DNA of 64,000 nucleotides from an uncultured Ilumatobacter sp. (lineage in GTDB: Bacteria > Actinomycetota > Acidimicrobiia > Acidimicrobiales > Ilumatobacteraceae), in NCBI GenBank assembly GCA_905182555.1, contig CAJJBX010000001.1, forward strand, positions 1-64,000, given 5' to 3'. Both the position numbers and the translations under genes were made by a program. This document shows positions 54,442 to 63,408 of this stretch, one piece after another. A model generated the notes under the pieces. The model was not told where the DNA came from. It made no database searches and saw only the letters and a program-made list of their open reading frames with translations. Position 1 is the first letter of the stretch; every line of letters starts with the position of its first letter.

Positions 54442-55227
54442 ATGGCAACACGCAAGCCCCTGATTTCCGGCAACTGGAAGATGAACCTCAATCACTTCGA
54501 GGCGATTCAGACCGTCCAAAAACTGCATTATCTGTTGCCGAAGGACATTTTCGAGCAGGTTGATGTGACGGTCCATGTGCCGTTCACCGACATCCGCAGC
54601 GTGCAGACGCTGATCGACAGCGAAGAACTCGACTTGATCCTTGGCGCGCAGCATTGCCACTGGCAAGACAGCGGAGCGTTCACTGGCGAGGTGTCGCCGG
54701 CGTTCCTTGAGAAGCTCAACGTGAAATACGTCGTTGCCGGCCACAGCGAGCGACGCGAGATTTTCGGCGAGACCGACGAGATGGTCAACAAGAAGGTTGC
54801 AGCGATTCAGCAGCACAACATGGTGCCGATCGTGTGCTGCGGCGAGACCCTCGAAGAGCGCGAGCTGGGCGAGACCGAGTCAAAGGTGCTCGGCCAGATC
54901 GAAGCGGCACTGGCTGGTCGCAGCAACGAACAAGTCGCAGCACTCGTGGTCGCGTACGAGCCGATTTGGGCAATCGGTACCGGCAAGACCGCAACTGCTG
55001 AAGATGCACAACTGGTTTGCCACGCCATTCGTCAGAAGCTGCGCGTCATGACCGACGACGCGACGGCCGGCGCCGTCCGGATCCAGTACGGCGGATCCGT
55101 CAAGGCGGTGAATGCTGCAGAACTCATGGGTCAGGCCGACATAGATGGAGCATTGGTCGGCGGGGCCAGCCTTGATCCCGATGAATTTGCACGCCTCGTT
55201 CAGTTCAGCGCCCCAAACTCGGTCTAA
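54442..55227 (+). CDS. tpiA: Triosephosphate isomerase
   Basis: A 261-residue TIM-barrel enzyme interconverting dihydroxyacetone phosphate and glyceraldehyde 3-phosphate. Lys13 is in GNWKMN, His101 in VVAGHSERRE and the catalytic base Glu173 in VAYEPIWAIGTG; the phosphate loop is QYGGSVKAVNA. An AAGGACG ribosome site precedes the ATG. Third in gap-pgk-tpiA. Confidence 0.97.
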   Translation: MATRKPLISGNWKMNLNHFEAIQTVQKLHYLLPKDIFEQVDVTVHVPFTDIRSVQTLIDSEELDLILGAQHCHWQDSGAFTGEVSPAFLEKLNVKYVVAGHSERREIFGETDEMVNKKVAAIQQHNMVPIVCCGETLEERELGETESKVLGQIEAALAGRSNEQVAALVVAYEPIWAIGTGKTATAEDAQLVCHAIRQKLRVMTDDATAGAVRIQYGGSVKAVNAAELMGQADIDGALVGGASLDPDEFARLVQFSAPNSV

Positions 55228-55332
55228 ATAAGATGTGGCATCGCCTGGGATTGCGTTGGCCAGCTCACCCGTACCCGTCCGGTTATTGCAGGGGCGCTAC
55301 AGGGCCTCACGCCGGGTGGAATTGCTGTAAAA

Positions 55333-55512
55333 GTGGGGCGACGGCGGTACCTGCTGGTCGATCAATGTGAGGCCCTGAGGGAGTTTCAGGAGCTTGTCGA
55401 ACTGCTTGATGATCGGTACGTCACGTTGGGAATCGACGAAATGGTGCAGCCGCCGGAGACGATCGATCCGACATGGACGTATCGCCGGAAACGTTGGCTG
55501 CCAGATGGGTGA
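55333..55512 (+). CDS. Candidate small protein of unknown function between tpiA and secG
   Basis: A frame opened by GTG at 55333 gives about 59 residues (RRRYLLVDQCEALREFQ, then VELLDDRYVTLGIDE, then DPTWTYRRKRWLPDG). The codon pattern and the mixed, acidic-then-basic composition look protein-like, and it is in the same frame as tpiA beyond its stop. I recognise no family. It might equally be the tail of a gene broken by an indel, or chance. The rest of the 330-base tpiA-secG interval (55228-55332, 55513-55557) shows nothing but a TAGAGT -10-like motif before secG. Confidence 0.3.
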   Translation: MGRRRYLLVDQCEALREFQELVELLDDRYVTLGIDEMVQPPETIDPTWTYRRKRWLPDG

Positions 55513-55557
55513 TTTATGCACCCGCAAAGGCTCCGCCCGCCGCTAGAGTCTCGACCC

Positions 55558-55800
55558 GTGCGTGACGCCATGCTATATATCACCCTTGTTCTGAACGTGA
55601 CTTCCATGTTCGGTATGATTGCTGGCATCTTGATGCACAGCGGGCGTGGCGGAGGCCTCTCCGACATGTTCGGTGGGGGCGGCGGCGCAGCTCTTGGTTC
55701 AACGGCTGCAGAGCGCAACCTCAACCGCATTACGTTCGTACTCTCGCTCATTTGGATCTTCACCCTCGTTGGGGTGAGTTTCCTGCTCGAGCGGGTGTAG
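55558..55800 (+). CDS. secG: Preprotein translocase subunit SecG
   Basis: About 80 residues with two membrane helices (MLYITLVLNVTSMFGMIAGIL and FVLSLIWIFTLVGVSFLL) joined by a glycine-rich loop GRGGGLSDMFGGGGGAALG, the SecG signature. It assists the SecYEG channel. The start is GTG 55558 (VRDAMLYITL) or ATG 55570; TAGAGT lies eight bases before the GTG. Its place after tpiA is conserved widely. Confidence 0.9.
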   Translation: MRDAMLYITLVLNVTSMFGMIAGILMHSGRGGGLSDMFGGGGGAALGSTAAERNLNRITFVLSLIWIFTLVGVSFLLERV

Positions 55801-55839
55801 CGAGCTTCGGCCTGCGCTAAAGTTGCAGGCCAACACCAC

Positions 55840-55929
55840 GTCGAAGTGGCGGAATTGGCAGACGCGCTAGCTTGAGGTGCTAGTGCCCCATTAGTGGGCG
55901 TGTGGGTTCAAGTCCCATCTTCGACACCA
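55840..55929 (+). tRNA. tRNA-Leu (GAG)
   Basis: Class II tRNA of 90 bases including an encoded CCA. Acceptor GTCGAAG/CTTCGAC, anticodon stem CTAGC/GCTAG with loop TTGAGGT (anticodon GAG), a long variable arm (TGCCCCATTAGTGGGCG), T arm GTGGG-TTCAAGT-CCCAT and discriminator A. Confidence 0.95.
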
Positions 55930-55941
55930 GGAAGAATTGCA

Positions 55942-55975
55942 TTGACCAGGGCTCCGGCCCTGGTCAACTGCTTTT
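55942..55975 (+). terminator. Intrinsic terminator of tRNA-Leu(GAG)
   Basis: Perfect 11-bp stem TTGACCAGGGC/GCCCTGGTCAA with loop TCCG, then CTGCTTTTT. Confidence 0.92.
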
Positions 55976-56244
55976 TCGGGTGAAGTCGGCTTGGTGCAGC
56001 GAACGACCTGATCAGCGAACACCGCGTGTACTTCGCACAAGTTCTGCAGGTTGAGCAGGGGGTTCGAGCCAGAACGAGAGTGTCGGGCCGATCACGTCGG
56101 CGGGCAGCACTGGGTAGCCCGGCAAGATCGACCGGTTCAAGTCGAAGCATCATTTTGCGACCTGCAACGCGACGGCCCTGGTTGAGGCATCGCCAGGCCC
56201 CAAAGTTCGTCATTGGCTCAACCAGCGCGGTCCCGCTATGTGGA
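55976..56244. other. Intergenic stretch without a recognisable gene
   Basis: Between the tRNA terminator and the 3' end of the glycerophosphodiesterase I see no convincing protein, RNA or repeat. Open frames here are short and without family resemblance. Confidence 0.6.
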
Positions 56245-57374
56245 TCAGTTCGACAGTGCTTCCACCATTGCGGCCGGGCGGCCGGTGATGATGCCGTCGA
56301 CGCCATAGTCGATCAAGAGGCCGTAGAACTCGGCGTTCTCCTGCCTTGACGCATCGTCAGGCCAGACCCAGAGCTCGCGGCCTTCGTCGTGCACTCGTTG
56401 AACCGTCTCGGCATCGACGACTTGAATATCGCCCTGGAACGGCGGCACCTGGAAGACCTCGAAGTACGACTCAATCTCGGCATCGTTCAGGAACCACTCG
56501 GTGAGGCGGGTGAGGCCAGGGCTGACTGCAACATCCGGTGAGATTTCGTGGAATACATCGATCACGTCGTCGTCGAACGACACGACAATTGTGCGATCGA
56601 CCAGCCCGAGTTCGGCGATTTCTGCAGCCAATTGCTCAGCCGCCGGAACTGCATCGGGGAACGAGCCTTTGATCTCGACATCGAGCACCAAGTTGGGGAA
56701 CGCCTCGGCGACCTCGCGGAACGTGACGACTCTGAAGTCGTCGCGGGAGTAGCCCTCGGGCGGTTCGATATCGCCCGTGCGGATGCCCCGATAGATGTAC
56801 TCCTGGACCGGTCGGTCTTGGCATGGCCAGCACTCGGGCGAGAACCAGTGCGCATTGTCGAGCGCCTGGATTTCTTCGAGAGTGAAACCGGCAACTGGGC
56901 CGGTGGCGTTGGTCGTTTTGTCGACGGTGTCGTCGTGCTGCACGATCAACACCCCGTCGGCAGTGAGCTGCACGTCCATCTCGAGCGCATCGGCACCGGC
57001 GAGCACGCCCTCACGGAAGGCGAACATCGTCGAGTGCGGAGCGGCATGCCCATCTCTTGTCCGAAGCGTTGATCGGCGTCGCCAACGCGGCGTCTGCTGA
57101 CAGTGGCCGGGCTGATAGCCCGTGCTGGCGCAGAGCTCGTGGAAGGTGCTTCGGTGGTCGCTGGTTCCGTCGCCGGAGGCGAAGTTGACTCAGGTTCGGT
57201 GGCCTGGGGCTCGGTTGCAGCGGGACTGGTTTCTGCTGCTTCGGTGGCAGAGGCCTCGGTGGTCGGGGCCTCTGCCACCGGAGCAGCCGTCGAGCCAACG
57301 GTGTTCTGGTCGCTACCACCGCACGCGGCAGCTGCGATCAGAAGTCCGATCGTGAGAGCAAATCGGCGGCGCAT
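56245..57374 (-). CDS. Glycerophosphodiester phosphodiesterase lipoprotein (frame broken)
   Basis: The N terminus (MRRRFALTIGLLIAAAACGGSD) is a lipoprotein signal with a lipidated Cys near residue 18, followed by a long Thr/Ala/Glu/Pro-rich linker. The catalytic GDPD barrel reads in another frame from about 57060: GHAAPHSTMFAFREGVLAG, ALEMDVQLTADGVLIVQHDD with the metal-binding Glu-x-Asp and catalytic His, and LVLDVEIKG. The usual HRG motif should fall in the break at about 57060-57110 and cannot be read in one frame; at least two indels are likely. The enzyme would cleave glycerophosphodiesters outside the cell. The carboxyl half is intact (ELWVWPDDASRQENAEF, YGVDGIITGRPA). Confidence 0.82.
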
Positions 57375-57384
57375 CAGAGTGAAA

Positions 57385-57696
57385 TTAGATGTCCATGCCC
57401 TTGGCGACGACCGGGCTCATCATCGTGATTTCGGGTCGGCCGCCGAGGAGACCAGCAAACTTGCCCATGGCGGCCTTCATGCCGTCGCCCTTGCCGTGGA
57501 CGCCGAGCGCGTCGCCGTCGGTGTACAGCTCGAAGAAGTAGTACACGCCCTCGTTAGCAGAGTCTTTGTGGGCGCTGTAGATCTCGAGACCGGCCTCTTC
57601 TTCAGCGGCGGTAACGACTTCGCCGAGTACAGCTTCGAGCTCGGCACTCTTTCCTTCGGCGGCGGTCAACTTGGCAATCAGTGAAATCTTCGACAT
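57385..57696 (-). CDS. Antibiotic biosynthesis monooxygenase (ABM)-domain protein
   Basis: A 103-residue ferredoxin-like (alpha+beta barrel) protein. Segments ISLIAKLTAAEGKSAELEAVL, LEIYSAHKDSANEGVYYFFELYTD and a C-terminal PVVAKGMDI are typical of the YgiN/ABM family, small proteins with quinol or heme-related oxygenase roles. Function of this member is unknown. Ten bases separate it from the upstream end of the glycerophosphodiesterase gene on the same strand. Confidence 0.85.
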   Translation of the reverse strand: MSKISLIAKLTAAEGKSAELEAVLGEVVTAAEEEAGLEIYSAHKDSANEGVYYFFELYTDGDALGVHGKGDGMKAAMGKFAGLLGGRPEITMMSPVVAKGMDI

Positions 57697-57771
57697 GTCG
57701 CTGAATGTAGTCGCAACACATGGCTCGCCAAGAGGCCGAGGCGTCTCGACGGGTCGATTGCGTCCGGTTTT

Positions 57772-57841
57772 TGTGTGAGCGATTGCGGCAACCGATGCTG
57801 CTATTGCTCACACAGAATTGGAAGCGCGGGTTTGTGTGAGC
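57772..57841. repeat. Short dispersed repeat TGTGTGAGC, two direct and one inverted copy
   Basis: TGTGTGAGC at 57772-57780 and 57833-57841 (each followed by GATWGCG) and its complement GCTCACACA at 57806-57814, so hairpins can form. Between the ABM gene and the S9 peptidase 3' end. Confidence 0.85.
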
Positions 57842-57852
57842 GATAGCGCGGG

Positions 57853-59856
57853 TCAGGCGAGTTTGGCGGCAAACCAGTCGAGGATGATTTCGGCGCGCTG
57901 GACGCGGTGGACGGGCGAGCCGCTTCGGGAGAGCTCGTGGTTCTCACCAGCGAAGCGGTAGAAGTCGACTTCCTTGCCGAGCAGCTTGAGTGCGACCCAG
58001 AGCTCTTCGGCCTGGATGATTGGGCAGCGCCAGTCTTCTTCGGAGTGAATGAGGAGCATTGGCACGTTGATCTTGTGAACGTCTTTGATCGGCGAGTGGT
58101 TGGCGTAGACGTCGACATCTTCGATGTGGGACGGGCCGTGTTCGGTGCGGAACGCCGTGGCGATGTCGCTCGACCACTCTTCCGACACGAGGTTGTTGAC
58201 TGCGCGCTCAGAACAGATGCCCTTGAAGCGTTCGCCGTGGTTGGCAGCGAGCCACGTGGCCATGAAGCCGCCGTATGAGCCGCCGATCATGCCGACACGA
58301 TCGCGGTCGCAGAAGGCGTAGTTGTCGAGTGCGCCGTCAAGAATCGACAGGACGTCGTCGACATCGAGGTGGCCCCAGCCGGAGCCCGGCGCGTGCCGGT
58401 GCTTCGGGCCGAGGATGGCCTGGCCCCACTCGGTGTGTCGGCCACTACCGCCACGCGGGTTGCCTTGATCATAAATAAGTCCAGCTGCTGCTTGCATCTG
58501 CGCCTCGTCGAAGAAGTAGTCGCCGTATTGGGTGAACGGGCCGCCGTGGACGTTGAGGAGCACGGGGTACGTCTTCGATCCGTCGAAGTTGGCCGGGCGC
58601 ATGATCCAGCAGTCGATTTCGTCGGTGCCGTCGGCGGTAGGCGTCGCGAACTTCTCCCAGCCGAGCAGCTGGGCAGCGAGTACATCGCCAACCGAGGTGC
58701 GCTTGTCGTCGCCGACATACAGCTCAGGGGTGTGGTCGATCATCGATCGAGATGTCACGATCGTGCCCTCTTTCGAATCGTAGCTGTGCACAGTGATTCG
58801 GCCTGATGTCAGCGCCTCCGGGGCGGTGGAACCGTCGGCGGCAACGCGGAACAGGTGTGTGTCACCACGGTCTTCAGCAGATGCGAGCAGTGTGCTGTTG
58901 CTCTCCCAGACCGGTGCTTGAGGGCCAGCCATACACAGGAAGGACCGGTCGAGGCCGCCTGATGCCCATGTGAAGTCAGACTCGGCAAGACCGTCGGCGG
59001 AGATCGGGATCACACCGACCTTGAAGTTCTGCGCCAGCGTCTCCAACTCGCCGGTACCGACGAAGGCAACGGATGAGCCGTCGGGCGATACGCACGGGAG
59101 GGCGAAGGTGCCGTCGTGTGCGGTCAGGCAGCGGATGCCGTCCTGATTCGTGTCGGCGTCGCTCGGAACGAAGTACAGATCCTCGGCAAGGTCGGTGTCC
59201 CAGGTGTCGTGGCGCTGCGCCGAGATGACGAGGCCGGACGAGTCGGGCAGCCATGCGGGGCTGCCGTGCTGGAACTCGCCAGGGGTCAGGTTGCGTGGGA
59301 TGCCGGTGCCATTGGCGGCGATTGCATAGATGTGCTGCGGGCGGTCGAAGACCCAATCTTCGCCGTTCAGGCGGCTGAAGAAGCGTTCGACCTTACGCGG
59401 TGCCTGCCAAGCAACGCTCTCGTTGGTGTAACGATCATCCTGCGTACGGCTGGTGAACGCGATCGTCGAGCCATCGGGATACCATGCCAAGTCGCCGAGG
59501 CCATCGGGCATCGAACAGAGCTGGCGCGTCTCGCCGGGTTGGGTAATCGGCATGATATGGAGCGTCGACTCACCCTTTTTCGGTCCGTTCTGATCGTTGC
59601 GTCGCGACGTGAAGGCAAGGAAGCGGCCATCGGGCGACCAGGTGGGGTTGCCGTCGTGATCGCCGGACGACACCGGTGCGTCATCGATCCAGATACGGCT
59701 CGTGCCGCTGTTCATCTCGAGGCTGGCGGTCCCCACCACGAAGGCAACACGTGAGCCGTCAGGAGAAATTTTTGGCTGGCCAACCGATGAACGGCCATCG
59801 ATCAAACGCTCGGCGATGACGGTGTGCAGTGGCTTCTCGGCGGTGCTCTCAGACAT
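57853..59856 (-). CDS. S9-family serine peptidase (acylaminoacyl/dipeptidyl peptidase type)
   Basis: A 667-residue prolyl-oligopeptidase family enzyme. The N-terminal part is a WD40-like beta propeller (QPKISPDGSRVAFVVG, PTWSPDGRFLAFTSRR, LAWYPDGSTIAFTSRT and others). The C-terminal alpha/beta hydrolase has nucleophile Ser in GMIGGSYGGFMATWLA, Asp in LLIHSEEDWRCPI and His in RFAGENHELSRSG. No signal peptide is evident, so a cytoplasmic peptide-clearing role is inferred. Intact despite its length. Confidence 0.95.
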   Translation of the reverse strand: MSESTAEKPLHTVIAERLIDGRSSVGQPKISPDGSRVAFVVGTASLEMNSGTSRIWIDDAPVSSGDHDGNPTWSPDGRFLAFTSRRNDQNGPKKGESTLHIMPITQPGETRQLCSMPDGLGDLAWYPDGSTIAFTSRTQDDRYTNESVAWQAPRKVERFFSRLNGEDWVFDRPQHIYAIAANGTGIPRNLTPGEFQHGSPAWLPDSSGLVISAQRHDTWDTDLAEDLYFVPSDADTNQDGIRCLTAHDGTFALPCVSPDGSSVAFVGTGELETLAQNFKVGVIPISADGLAESDFTWASGGLDRSFLCMAGPQAPVWESNSTLLASAEDRGDTHLFRVAADGSTAPEALTSGRITVHSYDSKEGTIVTSRSMIDHTPELYVGDDKRTSVGDVLAAQLLGWEKFATPTADGTDEIDCWIMRPANFDGSKTYPVLLNVHGGPFTQYGDYFFDEAQMQAAAGLIYDQGNPRGGSGRHTEWGQAILGPKHRHAPGSGWGHLDVDDVLSILDGALDNYAFCDRDRVGMIGGSYGGFMATWLAANHGERFKGICSERAVNNLVSEEWSSDIATAFRTEHGPSHIEDVDVYANHSPIKDVHKINVPMLLIHSEEDWRCPIIQAEELWVALKLLGKEVDFYRFAGENHELSRSGSPVHRVQRAEIILDWFAAKLA

Positions 59857-59919
59857 GCTGTCGACGGTATCCGCGTCCGCAGTGCTCAGCAGCCAAGATG
59901 TGGACGACCTGGGTCGTCG

Positions 59920-60393
59920 TCAGGTTCCGAACGTGCGCATCTGGTAGCTGTTTGTGCTGATTGCCACGACGGTGCCCTCGGTGTCGATCAACTCGACGAT
60001 GCGGTCGTAGTCGGCCTTGCCGTCGCGATCAGCCACCGCTGCGATTTCGGCGGCCTCGTCGGCAGTCATGGTCATCTCTGCGGTGATGTCGGTGGTGGCC
60101 GGCCGGCGGAAGCGGATGTTCTGTTCTTTGATGATCGGGTAGTAGCGGCTGCTGTCGAACGTGGTCGAGAACAATGTGCCACCGGGGATTTCGGCCAATG
60201 TGTACAACGCTCCGGCGTAGATGGTGCCGATGTGGTTCGTATTGCCGTCTTTCGGCATCGACAACTTGACCCGCCCGAATTCGGCCTCGTCGACAGAGAT
60301 CTTGCAGTGCTCGGCCATCGATACCTGCGACCTCGTGTTGGCGGTCATCTTGGCCGTGTCGAATGGAGTGCTGTTGTCGCTGCCTGCTGCCAT
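59920..60393 (-). CDS. Hotdog-fold thioesterase-like protein (DUF4442-like)
   Basis: A 157-residue protein. GNTNHIGTIYAGALYTLAE is the hotdog helix signature, with the flanking strands RVKLSMPKD, PIIKEQNIRFRRPAT and TVVAISTNSYQMRT. It resembles DUF4442 acyl-CoA thioesterase-like proteins; the substrate is unknown. The start ATG 60393 (MAAGSDNSTPF) is chosen although the frame is open far upstream, opposite the CotH gene. Confidence 0.8.
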   Translation of the reverse strand: MAAGSDNSTPFDTAKMTANTRSQVSMAEHCKISVDEAEFGRVKLSMPKDGNTNHIGTIYAGALYTLAEIPGGTLFSTTFDSSRYYPIIKEQNIRFRRPATTDITAEMTMTADEAAEIAAVADRDGKADYDRIVELIDTEGTVVAISTNSYQMRTFGT

Positions 60394-60511
60394 CGCGTAA
60401 CAGTAGAAGGCCACGGCGTTTCGACACGGCTCGGCCGAGCGCGCTGCGCCGTCGGAGGCCAACCTGGCCTGAACCGAAGTTGAACTGACAACTTCACTAC
60501 AGTCGCGCTGG

Positions 60512-62004
60512 ATGATGATTGGAAGAAGAGCGTTCGTTGGAGTCGCCGTTGCGGCTGCACTGCTGGCGGCAAGTTGTTCGTCGGGCGCTACACCACAAAA
60601 TGACGACGAAGCAACGTCGCTCGTCGACGACACCGCTCCTGCCGATGCTGCTCTGGATGTCGGCAGCCCAGACGACGACACGCAGGGATCGGTAGCGGCG
60701 TCTGGGCCCGATGCCGAACCGGAGGCTGACGGCGAGCCCGTAGCGCTGGCCCGGTACGAGTCTGAGTCGTCGGATGCTCTGTTCGATCCAGGCGTCGTGC
60801 ACACCTTCGCGATCGATCTCGACTCGGACAAGCTCGCCGAGATTGACGCCGACCCGACGGCTGAAGAGTACGTGGAGGGCAGTCTGACCTTCGACGGTGA
60901 AACGATCGGCCCGATCGGGGTCCGCTACAAGGGCTCAGTTGGTGCATTCTTGTTCTGCACCGATGGCCCTAACCCACTCGATCCGAGCGGCGCGAAGACC
61001 TGCACAAAGTTGTCCATGAAGCTGAAGATGAACTGGGAAGATAGCGACGACACCTTCTATGGCGTCAAGAAGGTGCAGTTGCATTCGCAGAATCTCGACG
61101 CGACCAAAATGCACGAGCGGCTCGGCTACTGGCTGTTCGGTGAGATGGGCGTGCCGGTCCCACGCTCGACGCATGCGCGCGTGGAGATCAACGGTGAGTT
61201 CGCCGGGCTGTTTGCTCTCACCGAACAGATCGACGGGCGTTTCACTCGCGAGAACTTCGGCGATGGCAGCGGCAATCTCTACAAAGAGGTGTGGCCCTTC
61301 AACGCTGACGGCACGCCACACGCCACCAAGAGTTCATCGATGGCCTGAAGACCAACGAAGACGAAGACCCGACCGCTGACATGATCCGACAGTTCGCCGA
61401 AGAACTTGCCGACGCCGAGCCTGGCACCGAAATCGACGTGATCGACCGGTGGATAGACGTCGACCTCCTCGTTCGGACCATGGTGGTCGATCGAGCGATT
61501 GGCAACGACGATGGCGCGCTGCACTGGTATTGCTTCGACGGTTGCAACCCGCACAACTTTTACTGGTACGAAAACCCGACCACCGACAAGCTCACCCTGC
61601 TGCCATGGGACCTCGACAATGCCTTCGACAACCTTGGGTCGAGCGGTGTCACCGGATCGGTGACCCAGATTGCCGATCGCTTCGGCGACATCACCGACGG
61701 CTGTGCGATCTTTTTCTTCGGCGGACTCAACCTGCCGCAGAAGTCGGCGGCCTGCGATCCGCTTATCGGTCCAATCAGTCAACTCACCGAAGAATTCGAC
61801 GCAGCGCGGACCGAGTTTGTTGCTGGCCCGTTCTCGAAGGAAAGCGTCGACGAACGCATCGCGTTGTGGTCGGCACAGATCGAAGACCTTCTGGACGAGG
61901 CTGAGGCAACGCACGCCGACGGTCCGTCGATTGGGGCGTGGCGCGGGGCTGTGACAGAAATGATTTCCGACATTGACGCCGCAAGGGAAACTGACGGCCG
62001 ATGA
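60512..62004 (+). CDS. CotH-kinase-like lipoprotein (frame broken)
   Basis: About 497 residues. A lipoprotein signal (VGVAVAAALLAASCSSGA, lipobox LAAS-C) and an acidic linker precede a CotH-type domain: VVHTFAIDLDSDKLAEID, GPIGVRYKGSVGAF, KLSMKLKMNWEDSDDTFYGVKKVQLHSQ in parts, YWLFGEMGVPVPRSTHARV, GLFALTEQIDGRFT and YWYENPTTDKLTLLPWDLDNAFD. CotH proteins are atypical protein kinases of spore coats and of secreted bacterial systems. The frame stops at 61348; supplying one G near 61330 gives TKEFIDGLKTNEDEDPTAD and joins both halves. First gene of a CotH-DUF4956-VTC cluster. Confidence 0.85.
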
Positions 62005-62043
62005 TCAACGTGGCCTACAAAGTGATCTGCGAGGACGCCTGCC

Positions 62044-62604
62044 ATGTCTGACTTGACACTGCTCGGCGCTGACGCTGTCGCCGTGCTGATCCTGACGTTC
62101 CTCGTGTACTTCCCGCGTTATCGCCGCCCCGACATGGTGCTCGCAATTATGAGTATCAATGTCGGCGTGGTCGCCGTCGCGACGGTTTTGTCCCGCGCTG
62201 AGATCACCGCAGGGCTCGGGCTCGGCCTGTTCGGCGTGCTCTCGATCATTCGGCTCCGCTCACAGGAGCTCGACCAGGAGGAGGTGGCCTATTACTTCTC
62301 CGCTCTCGGGCTCGGCTTGCTTGGTGGTATCCGCGTGTCGCCCGACTGGATTGCCCCAACGTTGATGGCCGCGATCGTTGCAACACTGTTCATTGTTGAT
62401 CATCCGCGCCTGTTTGCCGGCGTCCGACATCAGAACATGACTCTCGACTCGGCGTTCACTGATGAGGTTGCCCTGCAAGCACATCTTGAGGAACTGCTCG
62501 GTGCCGACATCAAACGGCTCAAGGTGAAGAAGGTTGACCTTGTATTGGACACGACCTCGGTCGATGTCCGGTTCCGACTGCCCGAAGGTCGTCGCGCGAC
62601 GTGA
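62044..62604 (+). CDS. DUF4956 membrane protein
   Basis: A 186-residue protein with about four membrane helices (VAVLILTFLVYFPRY, VLAIMSINVGVVAVATVLSRA, GLGLFGVLSIIRLR, APTLMAAIVATLFIVDHPRL) and a small cytoplasmic domain. The GLFGVLSIIRLRSQELDQEEVAYYFSALGLGL core is diagnostic of DUF4956. Function unknown, but the family is regularly next to VTC-type polyphosphate polymerases and CotH genes, as here. Its TGA overlaps the next GTG (GTGA). Confidence 0.88.
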   Translation: MSDLTLLGADAVAVLILTFLVYFPRYRRPDMVLAIMSINVGVVAVATVLSRAEITAGLGLGLFGVLSIIRLRSQELDQEEVAYYFSALGLGLLGGIRVSPDWIAPTLMAAIVATLFIVDHPRLFAGVRHQNMTLDSAFTDEVALQAHLEELLGADIKRLKVKKVDLVLDTTSVDVRFRLPEGRRAT

Positions 62605-63375
62605 GCACACCCGTGTCGGGAACGGTCGACGCACTCGAGCCCATCTCGTTGGCAGACCTCGACGCGATCGCCGCACTCCAGGTTCGCAACGACCGGAAGT
62701 ACGTGGTCAACGACACCATCGTTGATCTCATGCTCTGCGAGCTTGCCGGCGGCTTACAGATCCTCCAGATCGATGGCCTGCGAGCGTTCAATTATCGCTC
62801 CGTCTACTTCGACACGTCCAACTTCGACTTACACCACGCGGCCGCCGGCGGCCGCCGCCGTCGCTTCAAAGTACGAACGCGGACCTACGAAGACTCGGCG
62901 AAGGTGATGCTTGAGGTCAAGACCAAAGATGGGCGTGGTCGCACGGTCAAAGAACGGCTCGACTACGACATCGACAACAGCAGCCACCTCACGCCCGAAG
63001 GCCGTCGGTTCGTGCAGATGGCACTGGCGTCGTCGGATGTTCCGGTGACCAACGAGTTGCTGAATCGCGGCTGGACTGCACCCGGTCTTGACCACGGCAT
63101 ACAGACGGTCGACGATCGTCCACGGAACATCAGGCACGCGTGCCACGATCGACTCTGCGTTGGTATGCACCGCAACCGACGGCCGCAGTACGTCGCTCGA
63201 CGCCGTGATCGTCGAGTCGAAGTCGCTCACAGCAGCCGGCCCCATCGACCGATGGATGTGGGCCCACGGACATCGCCCGGTGAAGATCAGCAAGTGCTCG
63301 ACCGGCCTTGCAGCGCTCTACCCCGAGCTGCCGTCAAATAAGTGGCGTCGAACGCTTGACCGTCACTTCAGCTGA
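62601..63375 (+). CDS. VTC-domain (polyphosphate polymerase-like) protein (frame broken)
   Basis: About 257 residues. The VTC tunnel fold is suggested by RNDRKYVVNDTIVDLML, FNYRSVYFDTSNFDLHHAAAGG, KVMLEVKTKDGRGRTVKER and, after a frame change near 63070, LTTAYRRSTIVHGTSGTRATIDSALV, VIVESKS and PVKISKCSTGLAALYP. Eukaryotic VTC4 makes polyphosphate from ATP inside such a basic tunnel; the conserved RKY, RxRTY and ExK residues are present. Start GTG 62601, overlapping the DUF4956 stop. One base appears to be inserted at about 63065-63075. Confidence 0.85.
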
Positions 63376-63408
63376 CGGCCGCTGGCCGTCCAGCCGTACT
63401 GTCGAGGA

